From assembly GCA_963718375.1 (NCBI GenBank), contig CAVQZD010000005.1:620001-684000 (forward strand): a stretch of DNA of 64,000 bases, read 5' to 3'. This document shows, piece by piece, positions 28,166 to 37,203 of the stretch. Below the pieces are notes generated by a model. That model searched no databases and was not told the origin of the DNA. It was given only the letters and a program-made list of their open reading frames with translations. Position 1 is the first letter of the stretch, and every line of letters begins with the position of its first letter. This DNA comes from RBG-16-64-13 sp963718375. GTDB taxonomy: Bacteria > Actinomycetota > Thermoleophilia > RBG-16-64-13. The position numbers and the translations under genes were made by a program.

Positions 28166-29038
28166 ATGAGTCTACTCGACCTCCTGAACAGCGACCGCGA
28201 GGTCATATTCCTGGACGGGGCCATGGGCACCCAGTTGGGGGAGGCCGGTCTGGAGATGGGCGGTCAGAACTGCGTCACCCATCCCGAGGCGGTATTGGCT
28301 GTCCACCAGAGATACGCAGCGTGCGGCATCGATCTCTTGATCACCAACACCCTGACCATGAACGGAGTGAACATCAGCGCCCACCTCTCCGACTTGGACG
28401 TTAGTGAGGTCAACCTCGCCGGGGCCAGGCTCGCCAAGCAGGCAGCTCTTCCCGGGCAGTATGTGCTGGGCGATATCAGCTCCACGGGCAAGCTGCTCAA
28501 GCCGTATGGCCCCTTGGATGAAGCGGACGCGTCCGCCGCCTTCAAGGAACAGGCGGCCACCCTGGCGGAGGGCGGGGTCGACGGTCTTATCGTGGAGACC
28601 ATGACCGACCTGCGGGAGGCGCTCTGCGCCGTGCGCGCGGCTCGGGAGGTCAGCGAACTCCCGGTGTTCGCCTCTGTCAGTCTCAAGACGCCTGCCAACG
28701 GCGGCCGCACTATCATGGGCGACACCGCCCAAGACTGCGCAGCAAAGCTAGCAGAGGCCGGGGCCTCGGTCGTCGGCACCAACTGCGGCGAGTTGGACCC
28801 ACTGGAGATGGCGGGGGTGGTCGCCATGATGCGTGAAGCCACTTCGCTGCCCATCATCGCCCAGCCCAACGCCGGAAAGGTGCAGATGGTCGAGGGCAGC
28901 CCGACATATAAGATGTCGCCGCAGGATTTCGCCGAGGGCATCCGCGAATGCGTTAGAGCTGGGGCACGCCTGGTAGGTGGCTGTTGCGGCACGTCTCCCG
29001 CCCACATCGCGGCCGCGGTCGGTCTGCTTGCGCGCTGA
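28166..29038 (+). CDS. Homocysteine S-methyltransferase domain protein
   Basis: A 290-residue protein of the betaine-homocysteine/MetH N-terminal family: FLDGAMGTQL at residue 15, then zinc ligands in TNCGEL (Cys) and GGCCGTSP (two Cys). It would methylate homocysteine, or act as a methyl-transfer module for a corrinoid protein as in MtgA/MtbA-like systems. It lacks the folate and cobalamin domains of MetH. The ATG follows CGGAG. Position between a corrinoid activator and a GcvT gene suggests corrinoid- or folate-linked methyl transfer (inference). No separate corrinoid-binding protein is in this cluster. Confidence 0.85.
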   Translation: MSLLDLLNSDREVIFLDGAMGTQLGEAGLEMGGQNCVTHPEAVLAVHQRYAACGIDLLITNTLTMNGVNISAHLSDLDVSEVNLAGARLAKQAALPGQYVLGDISSTGKLLKPYGPLDEADASAAFKEQAATLAEGGVDGLIVETMTDLREALCAVRAAREVSELPVFASVSLKTPANGGRTIMGDTAQDCAAKLAEAGASVVGTNCGELDPLEMAGVVAMMREATSLPIIAQPNAGKVQMVEGSPTYKMSPQDFAEGIRECVRAGARLVGGCCGTSPAHIAAAVGLLAR

Positions 29039-29158
29039 AGCGCCGCTCTAGTATCCTTCAGTAGGCACCCCGGACTCCTCTCGCTCTCGACGCCTGCGCG
29101 CGCCCGAAGTGGGACTGGGCTGCCGCAGATGTCCGAAGGCCCTATTCGCGAGGAGAAG

Positions 29159-30412
29159 ATGAGCTTGCCCGCTGCTACCAGGCCCCGCCGCACTCCTCTC
29201 TATCAACAGCACTTAGCTCTGGGTGCGAGGATGGTGGACTTCGCGGGTTGGGATATGCCTCTGAACTACCCAGGTGGAGTAGTCGCCGAGCACCTCGCTA
29301 CCCGAAGCCAGGCCGGGATGTTCGACGTCTCTCACATGGGTCGTTTCGCGGTAAGGGGTCCGGATGCCGTCCGTTTTCTGCAGAGGGTGCTGACCAACGA
29401 CGCCGCGAAGCTTGCGGTGGGTAGCTCACACTACACTCTCTTCTCCAACGAGACCGGTGGGGCTATCGATGATGCCTACCTGTGCCGTTTCGTGGAGAGC
29501 GAGTGGCTGCTCGTGGTGAACGCTGCCAACAGGCAGAGTGATTGGGACCACCTGACTGAGCAATTGGGGGCCGAGCGAGTCGAACTCCGAGATGTGAGTG
29601 ACGAGCTCGCGATGATCTCCCTGCAAGGACCCGCCTCCGAGGGCCTGCTTGCCGCTTCTCTCGAGTCGGGCTCCCTGCCTGAGCCTCGTCGCAATGCCCT
29701 CTCCCTAGTCACCATCGCGGGCACTGACGTGTTGTTGGGTCGCACGGGCTATACGGGCGAGCCTCTGTGCTTCGAGTTCTCGGCCCCACCCGAGGCGGCC
29801 AAGATCATCTGGGACCTGCTGGTGGCAAAGGGGGCGACACCCACCGGACTCGGGGCCCGGGACACTCTGCGCCTCGAAGCCGCGCTGCCACTGTATGGAC
29901 ACGAACAAGGCGTCGATCTGGAGGGACGTGAGATCCCCATACTCTCTTGCCCGGTGGCGGCCTACGGAGTGAGTCTCTCCCCGGCCAGAGGCGACTTCCT
30001 TGGACGAGAGGCACTGACGATACAGCAGGAAGCGTATCGTCTCATCAAGCTAGGGGACTACCGGCTTATCTCCGACCTGCCCCGCATCATCCGCGCCGTC
30101 GCGGTGACGGGGCGAGGCATAGCCAGAGCGGGCTCGGCCGTCCACCGAGATGGGCGCGCTGTGGGCTGGGTCACGAGCGGCACAATGGTGCCCTACTGGC
30201 AAACGGCGGCAACGGACGACCAAGGGACCCCGACAGGCCAGCACGAGATGCGCTCCATTTGCCTGGCCTATCTGGACAGCGACATCTCGGTGGGGGATCG
30301 GCTGACCGTCGACATCCGCGGCAAGGACGTGCCCGCTGTCGTGGTAGAACGCCACCTGCGAAACGACCGGCCTCCCTACGCGAGGCCGGTGCTCGCCTCG
30401 GACACCCCTTAG
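29159..30412 (+). CDS. gcvT: GcvT-family aminomethyltransferase
   Basis: A 417-residue protein with the GcvT pattern: MVDFAGWDMPLNYP, FDVSHMGRF, LQRVLTND, SLQGP, GRTGYTGE, GARDTLRLEA, and late SGTMVPYW. In glycine cleavage this protein moves the aminomethyl carbon to THF, giving methylene-THF. An extra 20-residue segment (about residues 287-307) separates the GREAL helix from the C-terminal barrel and is unusual. The ATG at 29159 has GAGGAG at 29150-29155; an upstream ATG at 29129 is less likely. No gcvH or gcvP is here, so it may act with a remote complex or in a related demethylation. Confidence 0.83.
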   Translation: MSLPAATRPRRTPLYQQHLALGARMVDFAGWDMPLNYPGGVVAEHLATRSQAGMFDVSHMGRFAVRGPDAVRFLQRVLTNDAAKLAVGSSHYTLFSNETGGAIDDAYLCRFVESEWLLVVNAANRQSDWDHLTEQLGAERVELRDVSDELAMISLQGPASEGLLAASLESGSLPEPRRNALSLVTIAGTDVLLGRTGYTGEPLCFEFSAPPEAAKIIWDLLVAKGATPTGLGARDTLRLEAALPLYGHEQGVDLEGREIPILSCPVAAYGVSLSPARGDFLGREALTIQQEAYRLIKLGDYRLISDLPRIIRAVAVTGRGIARAGSAVHRDGRAVGWVTSGTMVPYWQTAATDDQGTPTGQHEMRSICLAYLDSDISVGDRLTVDIRGKDVPAVVVERHLRNDRPPYARPVLASDTP

Positions 30413-30454
30413 GGCACCGCACCGCCAGCGCAGCGGCGGGCGCCCGGACCGCTG

Positions 30455-31027
30455 CTACTTGGGCTGTCCGGCTTCCTTGGCCTCCACGTTGACCTCAGCT
30501 TGAGTACCGGCCGCGGGCTTCGCTTTCGGCGTCTGGAGCTCCTTGCCCTTCTGCAGGGTTGCTTCCACTTCAGGAGCCACAAACACGACGTCCGCACCTA
30601 TCTCCATGACGAGGGGCGTGGGCAAGAACTGACGTCCGGAGAAGAGCCCACCCGATATCTCGTAGCCGAGAACGGCCCCGGTCTTCTCGTCAAACTGCAG
30701 GTCCTCGATCTCGCCCAGTTCCTTGCCATCTGTCGTCTGCAGCTTGCGCCCCTTCGTCTTGAGCTTGCTGTCCAGCACAGCCTTGATCTCAGGAGCCTGT
30801 TCAGGCCGCACCACGCTATGCGCCGGACTGAGAATAACGCTGTCCGGACCGATGGTCTGCACTCCTGACCACGGCGCGACCATCGTCTTCCGCATAAGTC
30901 CCTCTACCAAGACTAACCCAAGCACCTGCCTCCCCGAGGGGTCGATGACCAGGTCCTTGACCTTGCCGGCCTCCTGCCCTCCTTCGCGGACGACTGCCCG
31001 TCGCCCCAGGAGTTCACTTGCCTTCAT
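30455..31027 (-). CDS. PRC-barrel domain protein
   Basis: A 190-residue protein with two PRC-barrel units: SELLGRRAVVREGGQEAGKVKDLVID near the start and KLQTTDGKELGEIEDLQFDE near residue 95. A Pro/Ala/Glu-rich C-terminal tail follows. PRC-barrels occur in RNA processing, photosynthetic and stress proteins; the role here is unknown. The ATG at 31027 follows AGGAGG. It lies downstream of a 39-residue membrane protein on the same strand. It converges on gcvT. Confidence 0.75.
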   Translation of the reverse strand: MKASELLGRRAVVREGGQEAGKVKDLVIDPSGRQVLGLVLVEGLMRKTMVAPWSGVQTIGPDSVILSPAHSVVRPEQAPEIKAVLDSKLKTKGRKLQTTDGKELGEIEDLQFDEKTGAVLGYEISGGLFSGRQFLPTPLVMEIGADVVFVAPEVEATLQKGKELQTPKAKPAAGTQAEVNVEAKEAGQPK

Positions 31028-31047
31028 CGCGGAGCACCTCCTACTCG

Positions 31048-31167
31048 CTAGAATATGTCCGCGGTCCCGGTGACGTCGAGCACTACCAGGATCGCCAGGA
31101 GCAGTATCGCTAGAGACAGCAACTCCCACCAGATGTGGTTGGTCCTCTTGCCAATGAATCTGGGCAT
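31048..31167 (-). CDS. 39-residue single-helix membrane protein (hypothetical)
   Basis: MPRFIGKRTN begins a short basic N-terminus, then a Trp pair and one helix (LLSLAILLLAILVVLDVTG). The ATG at 31167 has GGAGG at a good distance, which supports real translation. It lies 20 bases upstream of the PRC-barrel gene. The tail ends GTADIF. No family is recognised. Confidence 0.5.
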   Translation of the reverse strand: MPRFIGKRTNHIWWELLSLAILLLAILVVLDVTGTADIF

Positions 31168-31197
31168 GCCTACCTCCAGTGTGTCTTCCGGTACGCA

Positions 31198-31229
31198 TGG
31201 GGCCGCGTCACCATGGTGACGCGGCCCCA
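31198..31229. repeat. 32-bp perfect palindrome, possible terminator of the RRM gene
   Basis: The strand reads the same on both sides about a centre at 31213/31214 (core CACCATGGTG, ends GGGGCC). A run of five A follows on the plus strand. It sits 40 bases after the RRM stop and just before the small membrane gene. No loop and no U-tract in the direction of either gene, so it may be a terminator or a protein/cruciform site. Confidence 0.6.
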
Positions 31230-31269
31230 AAAAGTCATCTTACGCAGCGAATCCAGACGCTGCCCGCTG

Positions 31270-31635
31270 CTACCAGCTGGAGCCGCCGCCACCGCCGTAG
31301 CCGCCGCCACCCCGGCCGTAGCCACCACCGCCGTAGCCGCCACCACCGCCCCCGTAGCCGCCGCCGCCACCGCCCGGACGCCGTTCTTGTTCGCGAGCGT
31401 TGTCGACGTTGATGGTGCGGCCGTCCATCTCCAGACCATTCAGGGCTGCCTTGGCAGCCTCCGCCGCCTCAGGCGTAGCCATCTCGACGAAAGCGAAACC
31501 CTTCGGCCGTCCGGTCTGACGATCGGTGATGATATTCACCCCCGCGACCTCGCCGTGCTCGCTAAACGCCTTTTCCAGGGTCTCTTGTGTGGTGCTGTAG
31601 GAAATATTGCCGACATACAGCCTTGCTGTGCCCAT
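31270..31635 (-). CDS. Glycine-rich RRM RNA-binding protein
   Basis: A 121-residue protein: one RRM with RNP2 (LYVGNI) and RNP1 (KGFAFVEM), then a Gly/Tyr/Arg tail of repeated GGGGGGY units ending in SSW. This is the bacterial/cyanobacterial Rbp type often induced by cold. It likely binds single-stranded RNA in the cytoplasm. The ATG at 31635 has GGGGGAGGG upstream. A long leader is likely, because the AT-rich promoter-like DNA is at 31735-31800; long leaders are typical of cold-shock genes (inference). It is divergent from the trehalose operon. Confidence 0.88.
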   Translation of the reverse strand: MGTARLYVGNISYSTTQETLEKAFSEHGEVAGVNIITDRQTGRPKGFAFVEMATPEAAEAAKAALNGLEMDGRTINVDNAREQERRPGGGGGGYGGGGGGYGGGGYGRGGGGYGGGGGSSW

Positions 31636-31822
31636 CAAGCCCTCCCCCGATCCTAGGACAGATACGCATGCGTTCGGATTCACCTGGCGGACGGACGAGC
31701 TGATGAAGCACTCCGCACGTCGCTACGAGGCTTCCTATCGATGCGCATCAATCATACATCAACATACTTCTCTGTGGGTAAGCAATATCTTGAACACTAC
31801 GATTTGGGAGGACCGCACCGAT

Positions 31823-32656
31823 TTGGAGCACGCTGACCCGCCCCACGCCCTCACCAACTTAGCCGCGATCAAGAAGAGACTCAGACGGCGCGCTCCGGCC
31901 TTCTTCCTCGACTTCGACGGTACTCTGGCTCCCATAGCGGCCAGGCCGGAGTTGGCAGAGATGACTGAGCAGGCCAGGCTACTGCTCGATCAGCTGGCGA
32001 GCTGGTGCCCCGTATGCATCGTCTCCGGAAGGTCATGGGAGTCCCTCCACGACAAGATCGCCCTGAACGAGGTCTACTACGCGGCGGACCATGGTCACCG
32101 CATAGTCGGGCCTGAGGGCTCCGGGATCGACTTCCAGCCGGCCTCCAACGACACGCCAGAACTCGAGGTCGCGGAGAGCAAGTTGGAGCGCGCGCTCAGC
32201 GAGATAGACGGAGTGCTCATAGAGCGCAAGGAGGTGACTGTGGCCGTGCATTACCGCGGGGTCGCCGCGCAAGAGCGCCCGCTGGTCCGAGACGCCGTCT
32301 TTGAGGTCCTGCAAGACTCTCCCGGACTCAAGCTCATGGAGGGCAAGATGGTCTATGAGGTGCTGCCTGACGTCGGGTGGGGCAAGGGCCACGCAGTACT
32401 GTGGCTGCTCGAGCGCCTGAAGTCGCAGATGCGCGATGAACACTTGCCCATATGCGTCGGTGACGATGTCACCGACGAAGACATGTTTGTCGCAGTCGAC
32501 GGCCGGGGGATATCGGTGGTAGTCGGGAGCCTGATGCGCGAAAGTCACGCCGACTATCGCCTGCGTGACACAACTGAAGTCACCGACTTCCTCAGTGCTT
32601 TCGTGCCCCAGCCCGCCTGGGCCGTTCAGGATGAGGTGCAGACCAATGACCGCTGA
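31823..32656 (+). CDS. otsB: Trehalose-6-phosphate phosphatase
   Basis: About 277 residues of the HAD-superfamily OtsB family: motif I FFLDFDGTLAPIA, IVSGRSWESL, the ADHG segment, and the C-terminal CVGDDVTDEDMF Mg-binding motif. It removes phosphate from trehalose-6-phosphate. A TTG at 31823 follows GGGAGG at 31806-31811 and begins right before the conserved domain; an ATG at 31703 would add 40 unconserved residues. It opens the operon otsB, DUF5752, treT, otsA. The 188-base gap to the divergent RRM gene holds AT-rich promoter DNA. Confidence 0.88.
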   Translation: MEHADPPHALTNLAAIKKRLRRRAPAFFLDFDGTLAPIAARPELAEMTEQARLLLDQLASWCPVCIVSGRSWESLHDKIALNEVYYAADHGHRIVGPEGSGIDFQPASNDTPELEVAESKLERALSEIDGVLIERKEVTVAVHYRGVAAQERPLVRDAVFEVLQDSPGLKLMEGKMVYEVLPDVGWGKGHAVLWLLERLKSQMRDEHLPICVGDDVTDEDMFVAVDGRGISVVVGSLMRESHADYRLRDTTEVTDFLSAFVPQPAWAVQDEVQTNDR

Positions 32657-32686
32657 AACGTCGGCAGTGTCCGGGGGGAAGAGTCA

Positions 32687-33379
32687 ATGAACGACTTTGT
32701 GGTCATGGACTGCGCTCTCGCGACTGTTGCCACCGGGCGTCGGGCGCAGACCCTGCGTGAGCTTAGAGATATCCTGCGAGATATCCACCCGGGATCCGTT
32801 TACCATCACTTCTGGGGGACTCTGCTTCGCCCCCAATCGACCAGTCGCGAGTACAACAATGACTTCGCCGATTGGTGCCGCGCGAGCCTGCACGACAATC
32901 GCATAGCTGAGCGCTTGGCCGTCATCGATCCGGCCGACTATTCCGACATGGAGGCCCTGCGCCAAGAGCTGATCGAGGTCATCGATGAAAGGCTGGACGA
33001 GACCGAGATGGTGCTTTTTGCACAGTCCGACCAGCAGTTCCAGTTCGTCCGCGCGATCATCGTGCAGTTCGACACCCACAAGCGCATCAAGCACCCCAGG
33101 GAGCTGGTCGCTGAGCTACCCCAGCTGTCAGTCGGCAGCATCTTCTACCACTTCGTGGACGCCAGGCGGCGCGAACCCATCGCCGTCGACGACTTCAGAA
33201 CTTGGCTTCAGGGCCTAGGACCTCAATACAACCCCCTGTGCGACTCGCTGGCAGAGATCGACCCCTACTTCGACTCACTCTACGTGCTCAGGGAGCGCAT
33301 AACGGAGGCCTTCGCCCGGTTCTTCAGCACGCCGCGATCCAAGCGACCCACGCAGAGTACCGAAGGGCAGAAAGCATGA
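32687..33379 (+). CDS. DUF5752-family protein with internal duplication
   Basis: A 230-residue protein of two similar halves: residues about 40-100 (VYHHFWGTLLRP, EYNNDFADWCRASL, LAVIDPADYSDMEALRQELIEVID) and about 150-215 (IFYHFVDARRR, DDFRTWLQGLG, LAEIDPYFDSLYVLRERITEAF). This matches DUF5752, a family seen next to trehalose and glycogen genes with no known activity. It overlaps the treT start (ATGA). Conserved His, Trp and Asp residues repeat in each half, which hints at a ligand-binding or scaffold fold. A role in trehalose synthesis is inferred from position. Confidence 0.8.
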   Translation: MNDFVVMDCALATVATGRRAQTLRELRDILRDIHPGSVYHHFWGTLLRPQSTSREYNNDFADWCRASLHDNRIAERLAVIDPADYSDMEALRQELIEVIDERLDETEMVLFAQSDQQFQFVRAIIVQFDTHKRIKHPRELVAELPQLSVGSIFYHFVDARRREPIAVDDFRTWLQGLGPQYNPLCDSLAEIDPYFDSLYVLRERITEAFARFFSTPRSKRPTQSTEGQKA

Positions 33380-34635
33380 GCGAGACCTCCAAACCCCAAG
33401 ACCTGCTGGCCCGCTACGCCGAACACGCCGGTCACGACGCAATAGAGCAACTCCTTCAACTGGCCAAACCTCTGCAGGGGTTGAAGGTGGTGCACGTCAA
33501 TTCCACGCGACGCGGCGGCGGCGTCGCGGAGATCCTGGAGACGCTGGTACCGCTGATGCGGGCGCTGGGCATCGATGCCAGCTGGGAAGTCATCGCCGGC
33601 ACGGAGGACTTCTTCGGCACCACCAAAGCCTTTCACAACTCCCTGCAAGGCAAGACCATCCGCATCCCCGAGACGTCTCTACGCGCTTACGAAGAGGTCA
33701 ATGCCAAGAACGCCGAGACGCTGCGCCCCTTGCTTGAAGAAGCGGATGTGGTCTTCATCCACGACCCTCAGCCTGCTCCCCTTATCGCCTATTGCCCCAA
33801 TCGCAGGGGCAAATGGATCTGGCGGTGCCACATCGATCTCAGCCACCCGTACCGCCCGACTTGGCGATATCTTAGACAGTTCCTGGTCGGTTACGACGCC
33901 AGCATCTTCTCTCTGGACGCGTTCGCGCCGCCCATGCCCCACCTGGTGTTCCTTATCCCTCCCAGCATCGACCCCCTGAGCGAGAAGAACCTGCCTCTCG
34001 ACCGGGAGACTGTCAAGCAGGTGCTAAGCGATTTCGGCATCGACCCTGAGCGCCCCGTGATCACCCAGGTATCGCGCTTCGATCGCTTCAAGGACCCTTT
34101 GGGGGTCATCGAGGCCTATCGGTTAGCCACAGACTTCTTCCCCAGCCTGCAACTGGTACTTGCCGGAGGCAGCGCGGCCGACGACCCCGAGGGTCAAGAG
34201 GTGCTGCAAGAGGTCCGCGATGCGGCGGCCGACGACCCCGACATCCACATCCTCTCTGACACGCACTACACCGATCGCGCCATCAACGCTCTCCAGACAG
34301 GTGCAGACATAGTGATGCAGAAGTCCATCCGTGAGGGCTTCGGGCTCACGGTCACCGAGGCTATGTGGAAGGGCAAGCCGGTCATCGGCGGCAACACGGG
34401 AGGCATCCGATTGCAGATCATCGACCACTACACCGGGTTCCTCGTCGACACACCTGAGGGGGCCGCCATGCGAATCCGCAACCTGCTCTCCGATCGCCCG
34501 AAGATGGAACGCATCGGCCAGGCCGGCCGCGAGCTGGTGCGTCAGAACTTCCTCACCACCCGTCACGTCCGGGAGTATCTGACCCTGATGGTAGCTCTGA
34601 GGTTCGGGGGCGACGACCGCATCTCACTGGGATAA
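33376..34635 (+). CDS. treT: Trehalose synthase-type glycosyltransferase (GT4)
   Basis: A 419-residue GT4 protein. It has VVHVNSTRRGGGVAEIL at the N-terminus, HIDLSHPYRP, RFDRFKDPLGVI, and the EX7E motif in EGFGLTVTE. This is the TreT/trehalose phosphorylase-like family, which joins a nucleotide-glucose with glucose to make trehalose directly, or works reversibly. The ATG overlaps the DUF5752 stop. The next gene, otsA, starts six bases after the stop, so all are one transcript. Having TreT next to OtsA/OtsB gives two routes to one product. Confidence 0.87.
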   Translation: MSETSKPQDLLARYAEHAGHDAIEQLLQLAKPLQGLKVVHVNSTRRGGGVAEILETLVPLMRALGIDASWEVIAGTEDFFGTTKAFHNSLQGKTIRIPETSLRAYEEVNAKNAETLRPLLEEADVVFIHDPQPAPLIAYCPNRRGKWIWRCHIDLSHPYRPTWRYLRQFLVGYDASIFSLDAFAPPMPHLVFLIPPSIDPLSEKNLPLDRETVKQVLSDFGIDPERPVITQVSRFDRFKDPLGVIEAYRLATDFFPSLQLVLAGGSAADDPEGQEVLQEVRDAAADDPDIHILSDTHYTDRAINALQTGADIVMQKSIREGFGLTVTEAMWKGKPVIGGNTGGIRLQIIDHYTGFLVDTPEGAAMRIRNLLSDRPKMERIGQAGRELVRQNFLTTRHVREYLTLMVALRFGGDDRISLG

Positions 34636-34640
34636 GGCGA

Positions 34641-36144
34641 ATGAACGCCAGACCCGTCAAGCGCTTGGTCGTAGTATCCAATCGCCTGCCTTTCGTCATC
34701 GAGCAAGAGGGCGACGACTGCAGGCTGAAGCCGGGCTCCGGGGGACTGGTCACCGCACTGGTGCCGGTGCTGCGCGACCGCGGCGGCGTCTGGATCGGCT
34801 GGGATGGCACTGCTGACAGCCCAGCTGGACTCGAAGAGGCTTTCGAGAGGGCCTCGCGCAAGACCGGCTACAGCCTCAAGACCATCTCCCTCACCCAGGA
34901 GGAGATAGACCGCTACTACCATGGCTACTCTAACGAGAGCATCTGGCCCCTGTTTCACGACCTGCAGTCTCGGTGCGTGTTCCGACCCGAGTACTGGCCC
35001 ACCTACATGAAGGTCAACCGCAAGTTCGCGCAGACGGTGGCGTCGGCAGCCAAAGGCGACGACTTCGTCTGGGTGCATGACTACCAGCTGATGGACGTGG
35101 CCCACCATCTGCGCGACCTGGGACACTGCGCGAAGCTGGGCTTCTTCCTGCACATACCGTTTCCCTCACCCGACATCTTCATGAAGCTCCCTGAGCGGCA
35201 CGCCGTGCTCACGGCGCTGCTCGCCTACGACCTGGTCGGCTTTCAGACCGAGAGAGACCGGCGGAACTTCGTGCAGTGCATACGGGTACTCACCAAGAAC
35301 ATCAAGGTGAGGGCCGAGGGACATCTCCACCTCGTGAGCGTCGACGATCGAGAGATGCACCTGGGATCGTTCCCCATAGGCATCGACGCCGACAGCATGA
35401 TCGAGGCGGCAGAGACGCCGGAGGTACTCGAGCAGTACCAGACCATCAAGGACAGGTACCACGACCGCCAACTCTTACTGGGCCTCGACCGTCTCGACTA
35501 CACCAAGGGCATACCCGAGAGACTGCACGCCTATCGCCAACCTCCTGGAGCGCTTCCCTGAGCTTCGCGGACAAGTGCAGCTGCTGCAGGTGGTTGTGCC
35601 CAGCCGGGAAAGCATCCATGAATATGCCGAGCTAAAGGCGGAGATCGAGCGACTGGTCGGGTCCATCAACGGCGAATACGCCGAGATGGGCTGGACCCCG
35701 GTGCTCTACTTCTTCAGGAGCGTCACCAAGACGGAGCTTCTGAGCTTGTACCGAGCGGCCGACATCGCCCTCATCACCCCCCTCAAGGACGGCATGAACC
35801 TGGTGGCCAAGGAGTTCTGTGCCTGCAGCGTCAGGGAAGACTCAGTCCTGGTCCTCAGCCAGTTCGCTGGAGCCTCCGCCCAGTTGGGGCGAGCCGCGTT
35901 GGTGGTCAATCCTCACGACGTAGAACAGACTGCCGACGCCATCTACAACGCCTTCAGGATGCCGCTCAGCGAGCGCCGCTACCGCATGAAGCGCCTCCGC
36001 AGCAATGTGCGGAGACAGAACGTCTTCTGGTGGGTCGACTCGTTCATGCGAGCGGCGATAGACCAGAGACTGACCGACTTCCCCCTCTTGAACGAGTACA
36101 TACCGGAGCACCACGAGGGCCCCGAGTTCCACGAGAGTCACTAG
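34641..36144 (+). CDS. otsA: Trehalose-6-phosphate synthase, one frameshift
   Basis: The GT20 protein of about 500 residues is in two frames. Part one (to about 35535): VVVSNRLPFV, GSGGLVTAL, WIGWDG, YCNPTIWPLFH-equivalent (NESIWPLFHD), VWVHDYQLMD, FFLHIPFPSP, GLDRLDYTKGIPER. Part two: QVVVPSRE, TPLKDGMNLVAKEF and VNPHDVEQ. An extra C near 35536 shifts the frame; removing it gives HAYANLLERFP, as expected. The enzyme makes trehalose-6-phosphate from UDP/GDP-glucose and glucose-6-phosphate for OtsB. It is the last gene of the operon. The break could be a sequence error because all catalytic motifs remain. Confidence 0.87.
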
Positions 36145-36189
36145 GCGGATGAAGGCGCAGCCACCAGCGGCCACAGCTCCTGCATGAAG

Positions 36190-36441
36190 CTAATCCTGCC
36201 TGGACTCGCCCCCTGCCGTGCCCTGCTCGTCCAAAGCCGCGAGGATATCCTCGAGTTCAGCCACTTTTCCGCTGAGCGCCGACAACTCACTTGTCAGTCT
36301 ACCGGCGGCCTGGCTCACCTTCGATCCGGCGGCTTCGCTGAGATCGTCCTCCTGGATGAGCTCTTCGATCTCGTCCAGGTAGAAGAAGGCCTCATCCAGC
36401 TTGAGCTTGGCCTTGTCGAGATTGCCGATTATGCGGTCCAA
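36190..36441 (-). CDS. Small coiled-coil protein (hypothetical)
   Basis: About 83 residues from a TTG at 36441 with AGGGAGGG upstream; an ATG at 36480 is also in frame. Two amphipathic helices (LDRIIGNLDKAKLKLDEAFF; LTSELSALSGKVAELEDILA) predict a coiled coil, with an acidic link and a charged C-terminus. It resembles no family I can name. It converges on otsA. Confidence 0.5.
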   Translation of the reverse strand: MDRIIGNLDKAKLKLDEAFFYLDEIEELIQEDDLSEAAGSKVSQAAGRLTSELSALSGKVAELEDILAALDEQGTAGGESRQD

Positions 36442-36500
36442 CGCACCCTCCCTTGAGGCTATAGGACGTATATTACACATATACCCAGAAGGAGAGCGAC

Positions 36501-37203
36501 ATGCGCGGCCCCATCCGCAAGCACCTCAAGTTGCACATACCCGACGCCGGCACGGTCACCGCCGTCGTCGATTCACCAGGTGCGGCCACGCTCGACGGTC
36601 CGGCACTAGTGCTCGCCCACGGAGCCAACAACAACCTCGAATACCCACTGCTCGCCTACCTGGCTGAGAACCTCGCTTCCGATGTGTCGGCCACCGTGAT
36701 CAGGTTCAACTTCCCCTACGTGGAGCGGGGCGGCCAACCCTCCTCCGATTCGGTCGACACCCTCTTGGAGACCTTCCGTCAGGCATACGCCTACCTGGTA
36801 CAAGAAGCGGCGCCCGCCGGCGCGCGGGTGTTCGTAGGCGGCAAGTCGCTGGGCGGCCGCACGGCCGCGGAGCTGGTCTCGCGCCGTCCCGAAGGCGACG
36901 GCCTGCAGGCAGCGGGTCTCATCGAACTGGGCTATCCGTTACACGCCCCCGGTCGCACCGACCGTATCAATCTCAAACCCCTGCGGCACATCGATATCCC
37001 TAGTCTCTTCTGCGTAGGCAGCCACGACGCGTTCTGCGATCTGGAGTTGTTCACGCCGGTGTTGCCCACGCTGCTCGCCCCCGCAGAGCTCTACGTGGTT
37101 GAAGGCGGCGACCACTCACTACTCTTGCCTCGCTCGTCGGGCAAGGCGCCCAGAGGCCGCCTACCCTGGGATATTGGCCCGACTCATGGCCTTCATGAGC
37201 TAA
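36501..37203 (+). CDS. Alpha/beta hydrolase (KANL3/Tex30-like), C-terminal frameshift
   Basis: About 233 residues. LVLAHGANNN forms the oxyanion side, GGKSLGGR the nucleophile elbow (Ser), SHDAF the acid Asp and GGDHS the catalytic His. The N-terminus VTAVVDSPG and NFPYVERG fit the KANL3/Tex30 group. In the original frame the reading runs on past 37203 over the EamA gene; one extra G in the GGG run near 37140 is suspected, because the next frame gives ARRPEAAYPGILARLMAFMS and a stop at 37203. The substrate is unknown. AGGAGA precedes the ATG. Confidence 0.75.
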
